A DNA stretch of 64,000 nt from Leifsonia shinshuensis (GCF_031456835.1 NZ_JAVDVK010000001.1:1984001-2048000), one strand, 5' to 3'. Positions 17,133 to 26,090 are shown, counted from the first letter of the stretch. The notes: generated by a model from the letters alone, not told the origin. A program made the numbers and translations.

Positions 17133-17845
17133 ACAAGAACAGTCCCGTCCCGCTGTACCATCAGCTGGCCACAGCGCTCGAGCAGGCGATCCGCGACGAG
17201 TCGCTGCCGCCGGGAGCCCGTCTCGAGAACGAGATCGCGCTGGGCCAGCGCCTCGGACTGTCGAGACCGACCGTGCGCCGCGCCATCCAGGAACTCGTCG
17301 ACAAGGGCCTGCTCATCCGGCGCCGCGGCGTCGGAACGCAGGTGGTGCAGAGCGGCGTGACCCGTGATCTCGGCCTGACGAGCCTGTACGAAGACCTCTC
17401 ACTGCTCGGCCAGTCCCCCGAGACCCGGGTGCTGCACCACGAGGTGCGGCCCGCGACGGCGGAGGAGGCGGAACAGCTCGCTCTCGAGCCCGGCGCGCCT
17501 GTGCTCCACCTGGTGCGGCTCCGCCTGGCCCGTCACGTACCGCTTGCCGTCCTCGACAACACCCTCCCCACCGACTCCACCGACATCAGCCGGGAGGATC
17601 TCGAAGAGCACGGCCTCTACGACCTCCTGCGCCACCGCGGCGTGAACATGCGCATCGCGCGGCAGCGGATCAGCGCACGCGAAGCGACCCCGTACGAGAG
17701 CGAGCTGCTCGGCATCGGCAAGGATGCTGCGGTGCTGACCATGTCGCGCACCGCCATCGACACCACCGGCCGTGTCGTCGAGTTCGGCCGGCACTGCTAC
17801 CGTCCGGATTTGTACTCGTTCGAGATCACCCTCGTCGACCGCTGA
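17078..17845 (+). CDS. GntR-family regulator with UTRA domain
   Basis: 255-residue HutC/UTRA-subfamily GntR regulator. The winged HTH at about residues 25-90 includes PLYHQLATALEQAIRDESLPPGARL and LGLSRPTVRRAIQELVDKGLL. The UTRA ligand domain follows (TSLYEDLSLLGQSPETRVL to FGRHCYRPDLYSFEITLV). Its start lies inside the NagB-like gene, with GGAGGTGCGGGC as ribosome site. UTRA regulators often sense GlcN-6-P or related sugar phosphates, fitting the amino-sugar reading. It ends 19 bases from the convergent iolG stop, so control of the iol operon is also conceivable. Confidence 0.88.
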   Translation: MAGSRDEGTIPAELLTALNKNSPVPLYHQLATALEQAIRDESLPPGARLENEIALGQRLGLSRPTVRRAIQELVDKGLLIRRRGVGTQVVQSGVTRDLGLTSLYEDLSLLGQSPETRVLHHEVRPATAEEAEQLALEPGAPVLHLVRLRLARHVPLAVLDNTLPTDSTDISREDLEEHGLYDLLRHRGVNMRIARQRISAREATPYESELLGIGKDAAVLTMSRTAIDTTGRVVEFGRHCYRPDLYSFEITLVDR

Positions 17846-17864
17846 ACTCGGCTCCCGGCTCCCC

Positions 17865-18875
17865 TCAGTCGAGGTCGACAGGCACCGACCGGCCGGTCTC
17901 AGCGGACCGCTGCGCCGCCTCTGCCAGGACGAGCGCCGCGCGGCCGTCCTCGAAGGTCGGACTTTCCGATGGCTCCCCGCGCACGGTCGAGACGAACGCC
18001 TCCAACTCGGCGGCGTAGGCTTCCCGATAGCGGTCGAGGAAGAAGTCCTGATAGGGCGGCCGGGCCTCGACGGCCGCAGCCGTGGACACGCTGACGAGCG
18101 AGGTCGGCGCATTGGCCACGTTCAGCACCCCCCGCGAACCGAACGCCTCCATGCGCTGGTCGTACCCCACGGCACTGTGCCGGGAGTTGACGATGGTGAC
18201 CAGGGCGCCACTCCGGGAGCGGAGGACGACCACGGCCGTGTCGAAGTCGCCGTGCTGTCGAGCCCCCTCGTCGAAGAGCGTCGAACCGGACGCCTGCACC
18301 TCGACGATGTCGGGCAGGAAGAACCGCGCCATATCGAAGTCGTGGATGGTCATGTCCCGGAAGATGCCGCCGGAGACGCCCACATAGTCCGCGGGCGGCG
18401 CGGCCGGGTCGCGACTGGTGATCGTGAGTTGCTCCAGCTCACCGATCTCGCCGGCCCGGACGCGCGCACGGACGTCGGCGAACGCGGGGTCGAACCGCCG
18501 GTTGAAGCCGATCGCCACCGGCACCGGCGAGGCGGCGACTCTGCCCCTCAGAGCATCCACCGCGGCCAGGTCGAGGTCGATCGGCTTCTCGCAGAGCACG
18601 GGCAGGCCCGCGTCGAGTGCAGCGGAGATCAGCGGGACGTGCGTCGGCGTGGGCGAGGCGATCAGGACCGCGTCGAGGTCCCCCGCCGCCAGCAGCTCGT
18701 CGGCGCTGTCGGTCGGCGTGCCGCCGAAGCGGGCGGCGACCGAGCGGGCTCCCTCCACGAAGGGATCCGCGACCCGGGAGAGCGCGGTGCGTGGGTTCTC
18801 GGCGATGCTGCGGGCGTGCACCTGACCGATGCGGCCGGTGCCGATCAGTCCGAACCGGATCGGCGAATCGTTCAC
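17865..18875 (-). CDS. iolG: Inositol 2-dehydrogenase
   Basis: 336-residue Gfo/Idh/MocA oxidoreductase. The N-terminal dinucleotide-binding motif is FGLIGTGRIGQVHARSI, then LCEKPIDLD with the catalytic-region Lys, and GGIFRDMTIHDFDMARFF with the Asp/His pair of inositol dehydrogenases. The start is GTG 18875 behind GAGAAGGAGCCCC. It oxidises myo-inositol to scyllo-inosose with NAD+. It is last in the seven-gene iol operon, 14 bases after iolE. Confidence 0.9.
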   Translation of the reverse strand: MNDSPIRFGLIGTGRIGQVHARSIAENPRTALSRVADPFVEGARSVAARFGGTPTDSADELLAAGDLDAVLIASPTPTHVPLISAALDAGLPVLCEKPIDLDLAAVDALRGRVAASPVPVAIGFNRRFDPAFADVRARVRAGEIGELEQLTITSRDPAAPPADYVGVSGGIFRDMTIHDFDMARFFLPDIVEVQASGSTLFDEGARQHGDFDTAVVVLRSRSGALVTIVNSRHSAVGYDQRMEAFGSRGVLNVANAPTSLVSVSTAAAVEARPPYQDFFLDRYREAYAAELEAFVSTVRGEPSESPTFEDGRAALVLAEAAQRSAETGRSVPVDLD

Positions 18876-18889
18876 GGGGGCTCCTTCTC

Positions 18890-19801
18890 TCAGCACCACG
18901 GGCGCAGTGCGTCGCGATTGATCTTCTGGTCGGCTGCGCGCGAACGCCTGAAGTCGGGCAGCGAGACGTCCGGCGCCGGCAGGACATCCTGCTCGACGAC
19001 GATCCAGCCGTCGAACCCGATCGCCTCGACGGCGGCGAGCACAGCGGCCAGGTCGATGTCCCCGCTTCCGAAGGCGACGAACGCCCCGGACGACCAGACT
19101 TCGCGCATCCCGCCGCCCGCGGACAGGACGGCGTGCAGCTCGGACCGGTCGACGTCCTTCAGATGGAGGTGGTTGATCCGGCCGGCCCAGGCCGTCAGCG
19201 CAGCGACGGGGTCGCCTCCGCCGATGAGGAGGTGTCCGGTGTCCAGCGTGAGCCCCACATCGACGCGCTCGAGGAAGACGCCGATCTCCTCCGGCGATTC
19301 GACGAAGGTGCCCGCGTGGTGGTGGAAGGTCGGCTCGAACCCGGCCGCCCTTACCCGGTCGGCGGCGATGGCCGCATTGGCCGCGAGCCGCTCCCACCCG
19401 GACGGGTCCAGTGCGCCGATGCCGGAGCCCGGAGCACGCCGGCGCTCCGGCGACCCGCTGTCGGCGAGGGTGGGCTTCGGCAGCCGACGCGGTGCCGCCT
19501 CCGCGGCCTCGGAGAAGACGGCGAGCGCCGCGTCGAGGTCGAGGAGCGACGCCCGGAAGGCCTCGTCGTCCGTGAAGGGGAGCTCGACCCAGCCGCCGGC
19601 CAGTTCGAGGCCTCGGCTCGCGAGGCGGTCGCGGAGCACGCGACCACGACCGAGGAATCCGAGGGGGCCGAGGTCGACGCCGGCGTATCCGGTCTCGGCC
19701 AGGATGTCCAGGATGTCATCAGCCGAGAGCGTCGCCGCCCCGTCCGGGGTCATCTCGAAGACGCCGAAGCTCACCGGGGCTCCGGCAACGGTCACGTTCA
19801 T
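18890..19801 (-). CDS. iolE: Inosose dehydratase / TIM-barrel isomerase-epimerase family
   Basis: 303-residue TIM-barrel protein of the xylose-isomerase-like fold: APVSFGVFEMTPDGA at the N-terminus, HHHAGTFVESPEEI, DTGHLLIGGGDP and NHLHLKDV supply the metal-binding Glu, Asp and His residues. IolE removes water from scyllo-inosose to give trihydroxycyclohexane-dione, the IolD substrate. The ATG overlaps the iolD stop (ATGA). Assignment leans on both sequence and operon position. Confidence 0.88.
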   Translation of the reverse strand: MNVTVAGAPVSFGVFEMTPDGAATLSADDILDILAETGYAGVDLGPLGFLGRGRVLRDRLASRGLELAGGWVELPFTDDEAFRASLLDLDAALAVFSEAAEAAPRRLPKPTLADSGSPERRRAPGSGIGALDPSGWERLAANAAIAADRVRAAGFEPTFHHHAGTFVESPEEIGVFLERVDVGLTLDTGHLLIGGGDPVAALTAWAGRINHLHLKDVDRSELHAVLSAGGGMREVWSSGAFVAFGSGDIDLAAVLAAVEAIGFDGWIVVEQDVLPAPDVSLPDFRRSRAADQKINRDALRPWC

Positions 19802-21723
19802 CGGTTGTCCTCCCGGCCCAGCAGCGGCCGCCTCGACCGCGCAAGGCGCTCGTATTCGGCGCGGGCCGCCTGCGTGCTCTCCAGCCGTGAGACCTCGGCG
19901 ACCGGCACGTCCCACCACCCTCCGCCGTCGGGGGCGTACACGAAGGGATCCGACTCGATGTGGATCAGTGTCGTCCGGTCGGACGCCTTGGCGGACGCGA
20001 CGGCGTCGGACAGTCGGGCGATCGCATCCTCGCCCGGCGCGATCTCGATCACGTCGACGCCGTAGCTGCGGGCGTTTGCGGCCAGGTCGACCGGTACGAA
20101 GGCTCCGGTCTCGAAGTTCGCGGCGCCCGCGTCGCGATAGCGGTAGCGCGTTCCGTAGCGTTGCGACCCGACGGTCTCGGAGAGATGCCCGATCGACGCG
20201 AAGCCCTGGTTCTGGACCAAGACCACCACGATCTTGAGGCCTTCCGCGATCGCCGTGGCCAGCTCGGAGTGCAGCATGAGGTAGGAGCCGTCACCGACCA
20301 TCACGATCACGTCGCGGTCGTCGCCGGCAGCCTCCAGCCCGCGCTTCACGCCGAGGCCGCCGGCGATCTCGTACCCCATCGTCGAGAAGGCGTACTCGAC
20401 GTGGTAGCCCAGCGGGTCGCGCACGCGCCACAGCTTGTGGAGGTCGCCCGGGAGCGAACCCGCCGCCTGCACGACCACGTCGCGCGGGTCCGTCGCGCGC
20501 TGGACCGCGCCGATGATCTCCGGCTGGCCGGGCAGCTCGGCCCCCGTGGGGGCGAGCGCGCGGTCCGCGACAGCATCCCACTCCCGCTTCTCGTCCACGA
20601 CGCGGTCGCGGTATCCGGAGTCGACCACGGTTCCGGCGAGCGCTGCGCGCAGAGCGTCGAGGGCCTCCCGCGCGTCGGCGATCACGGGGACCTGCGTGCC
20701 ATGCTTGAAGGCGTCGACGCCGGCGACGTTGATGTTCACGAAGGCGACGTCCGCATCCTGGAACGCCGTGCGGCTGGCTGTCGTGAAGTCGCTGTACCGG
20801 GTTCCGATGCCGATGACGAGGTCGGCCTCGGCGGCGAGGCGGTTGGCGGCCGACGTGCCGGTCGCGCCGACGCCGCCGAGGTACTGCGGGTGGTCCCAGT
20901 CGAGGGATCCGCCGCCGGCCTGGGTGGTTCCCACCGGGATGCCGGTCTCCTCGACGAACGCGCGGAGTGCGCCCTCGGCGCCGGCGTAGAGCACGCCGCC
21001 GCCCGCGACGATGAACGGACGCTTCGCCTCGCGGATCGCGCCCGCCGCCGCCTCGAGGGCCCAGCGCTCCGGCAGCGGACGCCGGATGCGCCACTCTCGG
21101 GGCTGCAGGAACTCCGCCGGCACGTCCAGGGCCTCGGCCTGCACATCCTCCGGAAGCGCGATGGTGACCGCGCCGGTCTCGGCCGGGTCGGTCAGCACCC
21201 GCATCGCGGCGAGCGCGATGGAGAACAACTGCTCCGGCCGCTGCACCCGATCGAAGAACCGGGACACCGGGCGGAACGCGTCGGTGACCTGCATCCCGGG
21301 GTCGTGCGGGTGCTCCAGCTGCTGCAGCACCGGGTCGGCGACACGGGTGGCGAAGGTGTCGGACGGCAGCAGCAGGGCCGGGAGACGGTTGGCCGTCGCG
21401 AGCGCCGCGCCCGTGAGCATGTTCGCCGCGCCAGGGCCGACCGACGCCGTCGACGCAAGCGTCGCTCGCCGACGGTGGATGCGCGCGTAACCGACGGCCT
21501 GGTGCACCATGGCCTGCTCGTTGCGCGCCTGGTAGTAGGGCATCAGCCGCGGGTCCACAGCGTTCGCCTGCGCCAGCGCCTGGCCGAGGCCGGCGACGTT
21601 GCCGTGCCCGAAGATACCGAGCATTCCGGGCACCGTCCGCTCGCGCACATCGCCGTCGACCGTCCACTGGTTCGCCAGGAACTCGACGAGCGCCTGGCCG
21701 ACGGTCATCCTGAGGGTGGTCAT
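19798..21723 (-). CDS. iolD: 3D-(3,5/4)-trihydroxycyclohexane-1,2-dione hydrolase
   Basis: 641-residue ThDP-dependent enzyme, the usual IolD length. The N-terminal PYR-type domain starts MTTLRMTVGQALVEFL and has FGHGNVAGLGQAL. The central domain carries GVGATGTSAANRLA. The C-terminal PP domain has the ThDP motif VGDGSYLMLHSELATAI ending in NQGFASIG. It opens the cyclic dione to 5-deoxy-glucuronate. It overlaps iolB by four bases (ATGA) and iolE likewise, so translation is coupled. Confidence 0.95.
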   Translation of the reverse strand: MTTLRMTVGQALVEFLANQWTVDGDVRERTVPGMLGIFGHGNVAGLGQALAQANAVDPRLMPYYQARNEQAMVHQAVGYARIHRRRATLASTASVGPGAANMLTGAALATANRLPALLLPSDTFATRVADPVLQQLEHPHDPGMQVTDAFRPVSRFFDRVQRPEQLFSIALAAMRVLTDPAETGAVTIALPEDVQAEALDVPAEFLQPREWRIRRPLPERWALEAAAGAIREAKRPFIVAGGGVLYAGAEGALRAFVEETGIPVGTTQAGGGSLDWDHPQYLGGVGATGTSAANRLAAEADLVIGIGTRYSDFTTASRTAFQDADVAFVNINVAGVDAFKHGTQVPVIADAREALDALRAALAGTVVDSGYRDRVVDEKREWDAVADRALAPTGAELPGQPEIIGAVQRATDPRDVVVQAAGSLPGDLHKLWRVRDPLGYHVEYAFSTMGYEIAGGLGVKRGLEAAGDDRDVIVMVGDGSYLMLHSELATAIAEGLKIVVVLVQNQGFASIGHLSETVGSQRYGTRYRYRDAGAANFETGAFVPVDLAANARSYGVDVIEIAPGEDAIARLSDAVASAKASDRTTLIHIESDPFVYAPDGGGWWDVPVAEVSRLESTQAARAEYERLARSRRPLLGREDNR

Positions 21724-22631
21724 CGCGTGTCTCCTCCGTGGTTCGGGGCGGCGGGCAGGTACGGGAGGCGTCCGTCCTGCTGCTTCGTCGCCCAGGTGTC
21801 GCGCAGCCAGGCCTGGCGCGGGTCGTCGCTGACCAACCAGACGCGCTCCTCACCCGGGCCCGCCATGACGTTGAGATAGTAGAGGTCGTACTCGGGCGGC
21901 GCGACGGCCGGCCCGTGGTATCCGAACGGCACGAGCGCGATGTCGCCGGTGCGCACCAGGGCGTTCGTCTCGATGGCGCCCGCAGGGGAACCGTAGGTCG
22001 CGAAGGTGCCGAATGCGTCGTGGCCGGCCGGGGCGCTCAGACCTCGGGCGGGCGCCGCCTCGAAGTAGTAGATCTCCTCGAGCTGCGACTCACGACCGTC
22101 CACGTGCTCGTCGTGCTTGTGGGCGGGATGCGACGACCAGTTGCCCGCGGGGGTGATCACCTCGCACACGATGAGCGACGCGGCGTCGAGAGCCGCCGGC
22201 GTGCCGAAGTTGTGGACCTGCCGGGTGGCCGCCCCCGCGCCGCGCAGTTCGACGGGCACCGCATCGCGCGGGATGTGGACGGACGGCTTGCGGATTCCGG
22301 TCGGCGCTTCGGCGACCGCGACGCGGCCGGTGCCGCTGATGGAGAGGCCGTTCCCCGCGCCGACGTAGAGCACGTCCGTCGGGCCGTCGAACACGTTCGA
22401 CCTCCCGGCCAGCTGTGTGCTGCGGCCCTCGTGATCCACCGAGAACGACCCGGCGAGCGGCACCACGATGCGTTCGACGTCGCCCGCCGCGAGCGCCACC
22501 GAGCCCCCCGCGAGCTCCGCCACGCGCAGGCCGGTGTGCTGCCAGCCGGGGAGGGTGGAGTCGACCACCGACTCCCACGGGCCGTCCGCCAGGCTCTCCC
22601 GCGGGAAGAACCACTCGTTGCTCAGCGCCAT
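21720..22631 (-). CDS. iolB: 5-deoxy-glucuronate isomerase
   Basis: 303-residue bicupin protein. The metal-binding segment NWSSHPAHKHDEH is characteristic of IolB, with a downstream LEEIYYFEAAPARG and a second-cupin FGYHGPAVAPPEYDLYYLNVMAG. It isomerises 5-deoxy-D-glucuronate to 2-deoxy-5-keto-gluconate, the IolC substrate. It ends overlapping iolD (ATGA) and starts 18 bases after iolA. Confidence 0.93.
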   Translation of the reverse strand: MALSNEWFFPRESLADGPWESVVDSTLPGWQHTGLRVAELAGGSVALAAGDVERIVVPLAGSFSVDHEGRSTQLAGRSNVFDGPTDVLYVGAGNGLSISGTGRVAVAEAPTGIRKPSVHIPRDAVPVELRGAGAATRQVHNFGTPAALDAASLIVCEVITPAGNWSSHPAHKHDEHVDGRESQLEEIYYFEAAPARGLSAPAGHDAFGTFATYGSPAGAIETNALVRTGDIALVPFGYHGPAVAPPEYDLYYLNVMAGPGEERVWLVSDDPRQAWLRDTWATKQQDGRLPYLPAAPNHGGDTR

Positions 22632-22649
22632 CGTCGTGCCGCTCCCGCC

Positions 22650-24155
22650 TCAGTCGTTCTTCGGGAAGCCGAGGTTGATCCCGCCGTGCGACGGGTCGAG
22701 CCAGCGGCTGGTGATCGCCTTGAGCTGCGTGAAGAACTTCACGCCTTCGCTGCCGTGCGCCTTGGTGTCGCCGAACAGCGAGTCCTTCCATCCGCCGAAA
22801 GAGAACGTCGCGACAGGGACCGGGATGGGCACGTTGATGCCGATCATCCCGACCCGGACCTCCTTCTGGAACCGCCGGGCGGCGCCGCCGTCGTTGGTGA
22901 AGATGGCGGTGCCGTTTCCGAACGTGCCGGCGTTGATCAGGTCGACGCCCGCCTCGAAAGAGGGGACGCGGACGACCGCGAGCACCGGGCCGAAGATCTC
23001 TTCGGTGTACGCCCGGGACGAGGTCGGCACGCGGTCCAGGAGGGTCGGGCCGAGCCAGAAGCCGTTCGGGTCGCCGTCCGGGTTCACCGTGCGGCCGTCG
23101 ACCACGACCGTGGCCCCGTCGGCTTCGGCGATGTCGATGTAGCCGGCGACCTTGTCGCGGTGCTGCTTCGTGACCAGCGGACCCATGTCGCAGCCGCGAC
23201 GGCCGTCGCCGATGCGCAGGGCCGCCATCCGCTCGGCGATCTTCGCGATGAGTGCGTCCGCGACCGGCTCGACGGCGACCACGACGGAGATCGCCATGCA
23301 CCGCTCGCCCGCCGATCCGAACCCGGCGTTGATGGCGGAGTCGGCCGTCAGGTCGAGGTCGGCGTCCGGCAGCACCAGCATGTGGTTCTTGGCCCCGCCG
23401 AGCGCCTGCACGCGCTTGCCGTGCCGGGTGCCGGTCTCGTAGACGTAGCGGGCGATCGGTGTCGAGCCGACGAAGGAGATCGCTGCGACATCGGGATGGG
23501 TGAGGAGACCGTCCACCGCTTCCTTGTCGCCGTTGAGAACGGTGAAGACGCCGTCGGGCAGGCCGGCCTCCTTCCACAGCTCCGCCAGCCAGATCGCGGC
23601 CGACGGGTCCTTCTCCGACGGCTTCAGCACGACAGTGTTGCCCGCGGCGATCGCGATGGGGAAGAACCAGGCCGGAACCATCGCCGGGAAGTTGAACGGC
23701 GAGATGATCCCTACGACGCCGAGCGGCTGGCGGGTGGAGTACACATCGACCCCGGTGGACACCTCCTCCGAGAACTCGCCCTTGAGATGGTGGGCGAGGC
23801 CCGTCGCGAACTCGACCACCTCCTGGCCGCGGCTTATCTCGCCCAGCGCGTCGGACAGGACCTTGCCGTGCTCGCTGGTGATGATCTCGGCCAGCTCGCC
23901 CTTGCGCGCGTCCAGCAGCTCCCGGAACCGGAACAGGATCGTCTGCCGCTTCGCGAGAGACATCCCCGACCATGCCGGGAACGCGGCCTTCGCGGAAGCG
24001 ATCGCGGCCTCGATCTCGCTGGCGTCTGCCAGCGCAACACGCTTGGTCTCGACGCCGAGTGCGGGATCGAACACCGGGGCGGTGCGGCCGCTGGCAGACG
24101 GGTACGCGGCGCCGCCGATCCAGTGCGGCACGACGGGCAGGGTGTTGGAGGTCAT
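22650..24155 (-). CDS. iolA: (Methyl)malonate-semialdehyde dehydrogenase (CoA-acylating)
   Basis: 501-residue aldehyde dehydrogenase of the MmsA/IolA branch. VPHWIGGAAYPSASGR opens the protein, FNFPAMVPAWFFPIAIAAGNTVVLKPSEKDP binds NAD, ALGGAKNHMLVLPDADLD carries the branch-typical Asn, and FGSAGERCMAIS holds the catalytic Cys. It converts malonate semialdehyde to acetyl-CoA at the end of inositol breakdown. It lies centrally in the operon between the Cgl0159-type gene and iolB. Confidence 0.94.
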   Translation of the reverse strand: MTSNTLPVVPHWIGGAAYPSASGRTAPVFDPALGVETKRVALADASEIEAAIASAKAAFPAWSGMSLAKRQTILFRFRELLDARKGELAEIITSEHGKVLSDALGEISRGQEVVEFATGLAHHLKGEFSEEVSTGVDVYSTRQPLGVVGIISPFNFPAMVPAWFFPIAIAAGNTVVLKPSEKDPSAAIWLAELWKEAGLPDGVFTVLNGDKEAVDGLLTHPDVAAISFVGSTPIARYVYETGTRHGKRVQALGGAKNHMLVLPDADLDLTADSAINAGFGSAGERCMAISVVVAVEPVADALIAKIAERMAALRIGDGRRGCDMGPLVTKQHRDKVAGYIDIAEADGATVVVDGRTVNPDGDPNGFWLGPTLLDRVPTSSRAYTEEIFGPVLAVVRVPSFEAGVDLINAGTFGNGTAIFTNDGGAARRFQKEVRVGMIGINVPIPVPVATFSFGGWKDSLFGDTKAHGSEGVKFFTQLKAITSRWLDPSHGGINLGFPKND

Positions 24156-24182
24156 GGCGTTCCTTCGATGGTCATTGCGGTG

Positions 24183-25067
24183 TCAGTGTCCGTGGACGAG
24201 CCCGGCGGCGATGTCGACCGCCGCGGCGACGTCGCCGTCCGGAGGATAGAGGAGGGTACGGCCGACGACGAGTCCGTGCACGCCCGGGAGCTCGAGTGCT
24301 GCGCCCCAGGCCTCGAACGTCTGTTCCGGCGCGGCGTCGGTGTCGCCTCCGAGCAGAAGCGTCGGCAGGGTCGTCGACTTCATGACCCGCTCCATCTCCG
24401 GGACGACCGGGAGCTTGAGCCAGGTATACGCCGACGACGCCCCCAGCCCGGAAGCGATGGCGATCGAGGTGATCACGGCGTCCGCCGTCAAGTCGTTGAC
24501 GATGCGGCCGTCTTGCCACCGGCTGATGAACGGCTCCAGCATGATCGGCAGGCGAGCGCTGGACGCGGCCGTCACGGCGTCCGCCGTCCTCTCCAGGGTG
24601 CGGACCGTCGCCTGGTCCTCCAGGTTCACCCGCAGCAGCAGCTTGGTCGCATCGAGGCCGTCACGCACCGCGGAGGGCACGTCGTAGCCGGTGTAGCGAT
24701 CATCCATCTCGAAGACAGAGCCGCGCAGCCCGCCGCGGTTCATCGACCCGACCACGACCTTGCCGTCGAGCGCACCGAGCAGTGCGAGGTCCTCGACGAT
24801 GTCCGGGGTTCCGAGCACGCCGTCCACCCCCGGACGCGAAAGTGCCAGGGTGAGGCGCTCCAGCAGGTCGTACCGGTCGGCCATCGCCATGCCGTCGTTC
24901 CGGACGCCGAGTGCTCCGCGGGCGGGGTGGTCGGCCGCGACGATGAACAGCCTCCCGTCCCCCCGGACCAGCGGTCTCCGTGCCCGCGCGTCCAGAGCGG
25001 TCCGGATGGCGCCCGGGTCGCTGAGCCGGAGCTCGCGGAGGCGGGCGAAGGCTTCAGCCGTCGACAT
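24183..25067 (-). CDS. Cgl0159-type (beta/alpha)8 aldolase-like protein
   Basis: 294-residue class-I-aldolase-like barrel of the Cgl0159 family, first named in the Corynebacterium glutamicum iol cluster. LFIVAADHPARGALG opens the barrel. LDATKLLLRVNLED carries a Lys in the position of a Schiff-base residue. LLLGGDTDAAPEQTFEAWGAAL and LVVGRTLLYP form the phosphate-binding end. It overlaps iolC by 14 bases. The cluster lacks the usual class-II aldolase IolJ, so this protein probably cleaves 2-deoxy-5-keto-gluconate-6-phosphate to DHAP and malonate semialdehyde (inference from context). Confidence 0.82.
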   Translation of the reverse strand: MSTAEAFARLRELRLSDPGAIRTALDARARRPLVRGDGRLFIVAADHPARGALGVRNDGMAMADRYDLLERLTLALSRPGVDGVLGTPDIVEDLALLGALDGKVVVGSMNRGGLRGSVFEMDDRYTGYDVPSAVRDGLDATKLLLRVNLEDQATVRTLERTADAVTAASSARLPIMLEPFISRWQDGRIVNDLTADAVITSIAIASGLGASSAYTWLKLPVVPEMERVMKSTTLPTLLLGGDTDAAPEQTFEAWGAALELPGVHGLVVGRTLLYPPDGDVAAAVDIAAGLVHGH

Positions 25068-26019
25068 GCTCGAGTCCCTTCAGCACATCTTCGACCTCCG
25101 TGGTCGTGGGCATCGCGGTCGAGCATTCCCGCCGGGTCGCGACGATGGCGCCGGCGATGTTGGCGAAGCGGATGACGCGCTCCAGCGACCAGTCCTGCAG
25201 GAGCCCGTAGCAGAGCGCGCCGCCGAAGCCGTCGCCCGCGCCCAGGCCGTTGACGACCTGGACGGCGTAGGGAGGGACCTCGACCGTCTCGGTGCGGGTC
25301 TTGGCGAGCACCCCTCGCGGGCCCTGCTTCACGACTGCCAGCTCGACGCCGCGCTCCAGGAGTGCGTCGGCCGCGCGCACGGGGTCCGCCTCGCCGACCG
25401 CGACCTCGCATTCCTCGCGGTTTCCGACGGCCACCGTGACATGCTCGAGTGCCCGCCTGACCTGCGTCGACGCCGCCTCGGCCGAATCCCAGAACATCGG
25501 CCGGTAATCCAGGTCGAGAACGGTGAGCGGCGCCCGTCCCCGCGCCTCCCAGGCGGCGAGGTGAGCTGTGCGGCTCGGCTCGCGCGAGAGACCGGTGACG
25601 GTCGCCCAGAAGATGCGCGCCCGTGCGATGGCGTCGAGGTCGAGCTGCTCGGCCGTGATCGCGAGGTCGGGGGCGATCGGATCCCGGTAGAAGTAGAGCG
25701 GGAAGTGGTCGGGAGGGAAGATCTCGCAGAAGGTGATCGGCGTCTTAAGCGTGGGGTCCGTGCCGACAAAGCGGTCGTCGACTCCCAGCCGTCGCAGCTC
25801 ACGCCGGGCGTAGCGCCCGAAGGGGTCGTCGCCGGTCGCCGTGATGACCGCAGAACGCAGGCCGTGACGTGCCGCGGCGATGGCGACGTTGGTCGCACTC
25901 CCCCCGAGGTACTTGCCGAAGGTCTCGACGTCTTCGAGTCCCACACCGTCTTGCAGCGGGTAGAGGTCCACGCCGATACGACCGATCGTGATCAGGTCGT
26001 GCCTTTCGAGCTCGGTCAT
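25054..26019 (-). CDS. iolC: 5-dehydro-2-deoxygluconokinase
   Basis: 321-residue PfkB kinase, first gene of the iol operon. Substrate-side motif KYLGGSATNVAIAAARHG and ATP-side motif NGLGAGDGFGGALCYG with the catalytic Asp. PITFCEIFPPDHFPLYFYR near residue 95 is typical of IolC. The ATG at 26019 is chosen over one at 26082 because CGAAGGAGT precedes it and the longer form would start within the promoter. It phosphorylates 2-deoxy-5-keto-gluconate. Confidence 0.92.
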   Translation of the reverse strand: MTELERHDLITIGRIGVDLYPLQDGVGLEDVETFGKYLGGSATNVAIAAARHGLRSAVITATGDDPFGRYARRELRRLGVDDRFVGTDPTLKTPITFCEIFPPDHFPLYFYRDPIAPDLAITAEQLDLDAIARARIFWATVTGLSREPSRTAHLAAWEARGRAPLTVLDLDYRPMFWDSAEAASTQVRRALEHVTVAVGNREECEVAVGEADPVRAADALLERGVELAVVKQGPRGVLAKTRTETVEVPPYAVQVVNGLGAGDGFGGALCYGLLQDWSLERVIRFANIAGAIVATRRECSTAMPTTTEVEDVLKGLEHVDG

Positions 26020-26062
26020 GCAGGCTGACTCCTTCGTCCGGGGGTTCTGGCGCCGTCTCGAA

Positions 26063-26090
26063 TCTATACTTTGTTCTATCAAACTGACAA
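26063..26090 (-). promoter_or_regulatory. iol operon promoter with embedded TTTG-N6-CAAA dyad
   Basis: On the minus strand TTGTCA (26090-26085) and TATAGA (26068-26063) are separated by 16 bases, a near-consensus promoter 44 bases upstream of iolC. Between them lies TTTG-ATAGAA-CAAA (26083-26070), a dyad placed where a bound repressor would block polymerase. The -35 box and part of the dyad overlap the last codons of the TetR gene. Confidence 0.65.

Noticed and set aside
21738..25175. A 1,145-codon open frame on the plus strand opposite the iol genes
   Set aside because: It is antisense to iolB, iolA, the Cgl0159-type gene and iolC, is very rich in Arg, Gly, Val and Glu, has no family motif, and arises because high GC content removes stop codons in the complementary frame.
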